Assembly (NCBI GenBank): GCA_963680875.1
Contig: OY804579.1
Coordinates: forward strand, 21,499,804-21,563,803
DNA length: 64,000 nt
Source: Bathymodiolus brooksi
Lineage: Eukaryota; Mollusca; Bivalvia; Mytilida; Modiolidae
Reading direction: 5' to 3'
The notes under the pieces are model-generated. The model was not told the DNA's origin. It worked only from the letters and a program-made list of their open reading frames with translations, and did no database searches. Positions within the stretch are counted from its first letter, which is position 1. The number at the start of each line of letters is the position of its first letter. A program made the translations under genes and the position numbers. Positions 63,005-64,000 of this stretch are shown here, in pieces.

Positions 63005-63557
63005 CGAAATCTAATCGTAAAAAGAGACAAAATAGAGACCTCCAAGACATATATACATGGTCGCTGACTTTCCTGGTTTCTTCAATGAAAAATGGCAAGG
63101 TTATGCTAGTTTTATGTACCTCTCCTCTAAGTGAAATGATGTGGTAATACAATTGTGCTTTTTAAAAGTACAAATAATGGAAGCATTTCAGAAATATGGT
63201 TTCTTCATGCTTATTTCAATACGGAAAGTTATTACATGTTTTAGGTGATGTTACCTAGAGATACAATCTCCCGTGTTGATGAATTATGAGGGAAATAAAT
63301 TGTGTTCTAGTGATGATAAAGAATCACTGACATATTCGTTTGGTTGTTTCCTCTAACGTCGCATCACTAATGCCATCCCATTTTCTAACTTTCATTCTTT
63401 GTGATATGTGGGGTGTTTTTGAGTAGAAGCGAATCTGTGTAGGTTTTTATTATTTGCTTACATCTATATTGTCGTTGGCGAACCAATTATCAGATGTGGG
63501 TGGTTGGGATCCTAATAACAGGTGTAACCACGCCACATATTTGTGCTTTTCCTGAGT
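63005..63557. other. Unrecognised DNA between two minisatellites
   Basis: No supported feature. Confidence 0.35.
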
Positions 63558-63914
63558 CAGGAACTGGATTTTGAACGTCTTGGTCCATTATACCATCAAT
63601 TGATCGAGCAGGATCTGGATTTTGAACGTCTTGATCCATTATACCATCTATTGATCGAGCAGGACGTGGATTTTGAACGTCTTGGTCCATTATACCATCT
63701 ATTGATCGAGCAGGATCTGGATTTTGAACGTCTTGATCCATTATACCATCTATTGCTCGAGCAGGACCTGGATTTTGAACGTCTTGGTCCATTATACCAT
63801 CTATTGCTCGAGCAGGACCTGGATTTTGAACGTCTTGATCCATTATACCATCTATTGCTCGAGCAGGACCTGGATTTTGAACGTCTTGGTCCATTATACC
63901 ATTTATTGCTCGAG
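63558..63914. repeat. 51-bp minisatellite, 7 copies
   Basis: The unit contains GGATTTTGAACGTCTTG, TCCATTATACCATCTATTG and TCGAGCAGGA. Copies alternate strictly between CTTGGTCC and CTTGATCC, giving a 102-bp dimer. The early copies have ATTGATCGAG and the later ones ATTGCTCGAG. Open on both strands (17-residue repeats, LDFERLGPLYHLLIEQD plus, IDGIMDQDVQNPGPARA minus). A coding role on the minus strand cannot be excluded but has no start, splice or domain support. Confidence 0.95.
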
Positions 63915-64000
63915 TTGCGAGGTGGTTCGTTTTGGTGATATTTGTGACATATATATACAAGACTTCATAACATATACTTATTTTCAATAGAACATTTTTC

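Noticed and set aside
61722..63152. 466- and 476-codon frames across the 27-bp array as genes
   Set aside because: Both strands are equally open, the repeat period is a multiple of three, the flanking parts are short and motif-free, and no domain is recognisable.
63490..63987. 165-codon minus-strand frame with 17-residue hydrophilic repeats as a secreted or structural protein
   Set aside because: No ATG start in good context, no signal peptide, and the plus strand is open through the same repeat. Kept only as a minisatellite.

Overview
The window is animal nuclear DNA, AT-rich and dominated by repeats. Bacterial signs are absent: no compact genes, operons or ribosome sites. It carries tRNA-derived SINEs, a decayed non-LTR retrotransposon, MITE-like inverted repeats and a dispersed retroelement 3'-end family. 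I associate the SINE core and that 3'-end family with bivalve mollusc genomes, the latter especially with mussels. A marine bivalve is therefore the best guess, but this rests on remembered sequence style and not on a search. I found no host protein-coding gene or exon that I can support.

Layout. 1-6.8 kb: a SINE-spacer-SINE dimer (0.9-1.55 kb) next to a long hairpin (1.56-1.77 kb), a retroelement C-terminal coding remnant with its 3' end (2.3-2.9 kb), SINE fragments, and a 712-bp foldback element (5.4-6.1 kb). 6.8-16.5 kb: about 161 tandem copies of a 60-bp minisatellite with several levels of higher-order duplication. 16.5-36.9 kb: mostly unrecognised AT-rich DNA with retroelement 3' ends, a broken reverse transcriptase (22.1-23.6 kb), a second small reverse-transcriptase-like fragment (26.6 kb), a 33-bp minisatellite (29.9 kb), a short insertion with clear target-site duplication (31.6 kb) and a palindrome (31.9 kb). 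36.9-44.6 kb: a 464-bp satellite made of a tRNA-derived SINE plus a 300-bp spacer, with 17 SINE copies organised as a 1,854-bp tetramer. 44.6-61.8 kb: mostly unrecognised DNA with two SINEs, a Tc1/mariner-like MITE (54.3 kb), a TTAA-flanked inverted-repeat element (57.0-58.1 kb) and a degenerate foldback (49.5-50.6 kb). 61.8-64 kb: a near-perfect 27-bp minisatellite (about 45 copies) and a 51-bp minisatellite (7 copies, alternating variants).

The long open reading frames in this window almost all come from tandem arrays whose period is a multiple of three. They are open on both strands for that reason and should not be read as genes. The most interesting structures are the SINE-derived higher-order satellite, whose apparent dimeric founder structure lies 35 kb away, and the 60-bp array. 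The 33-bp minisatellite appears to have grown out of a SINE core.
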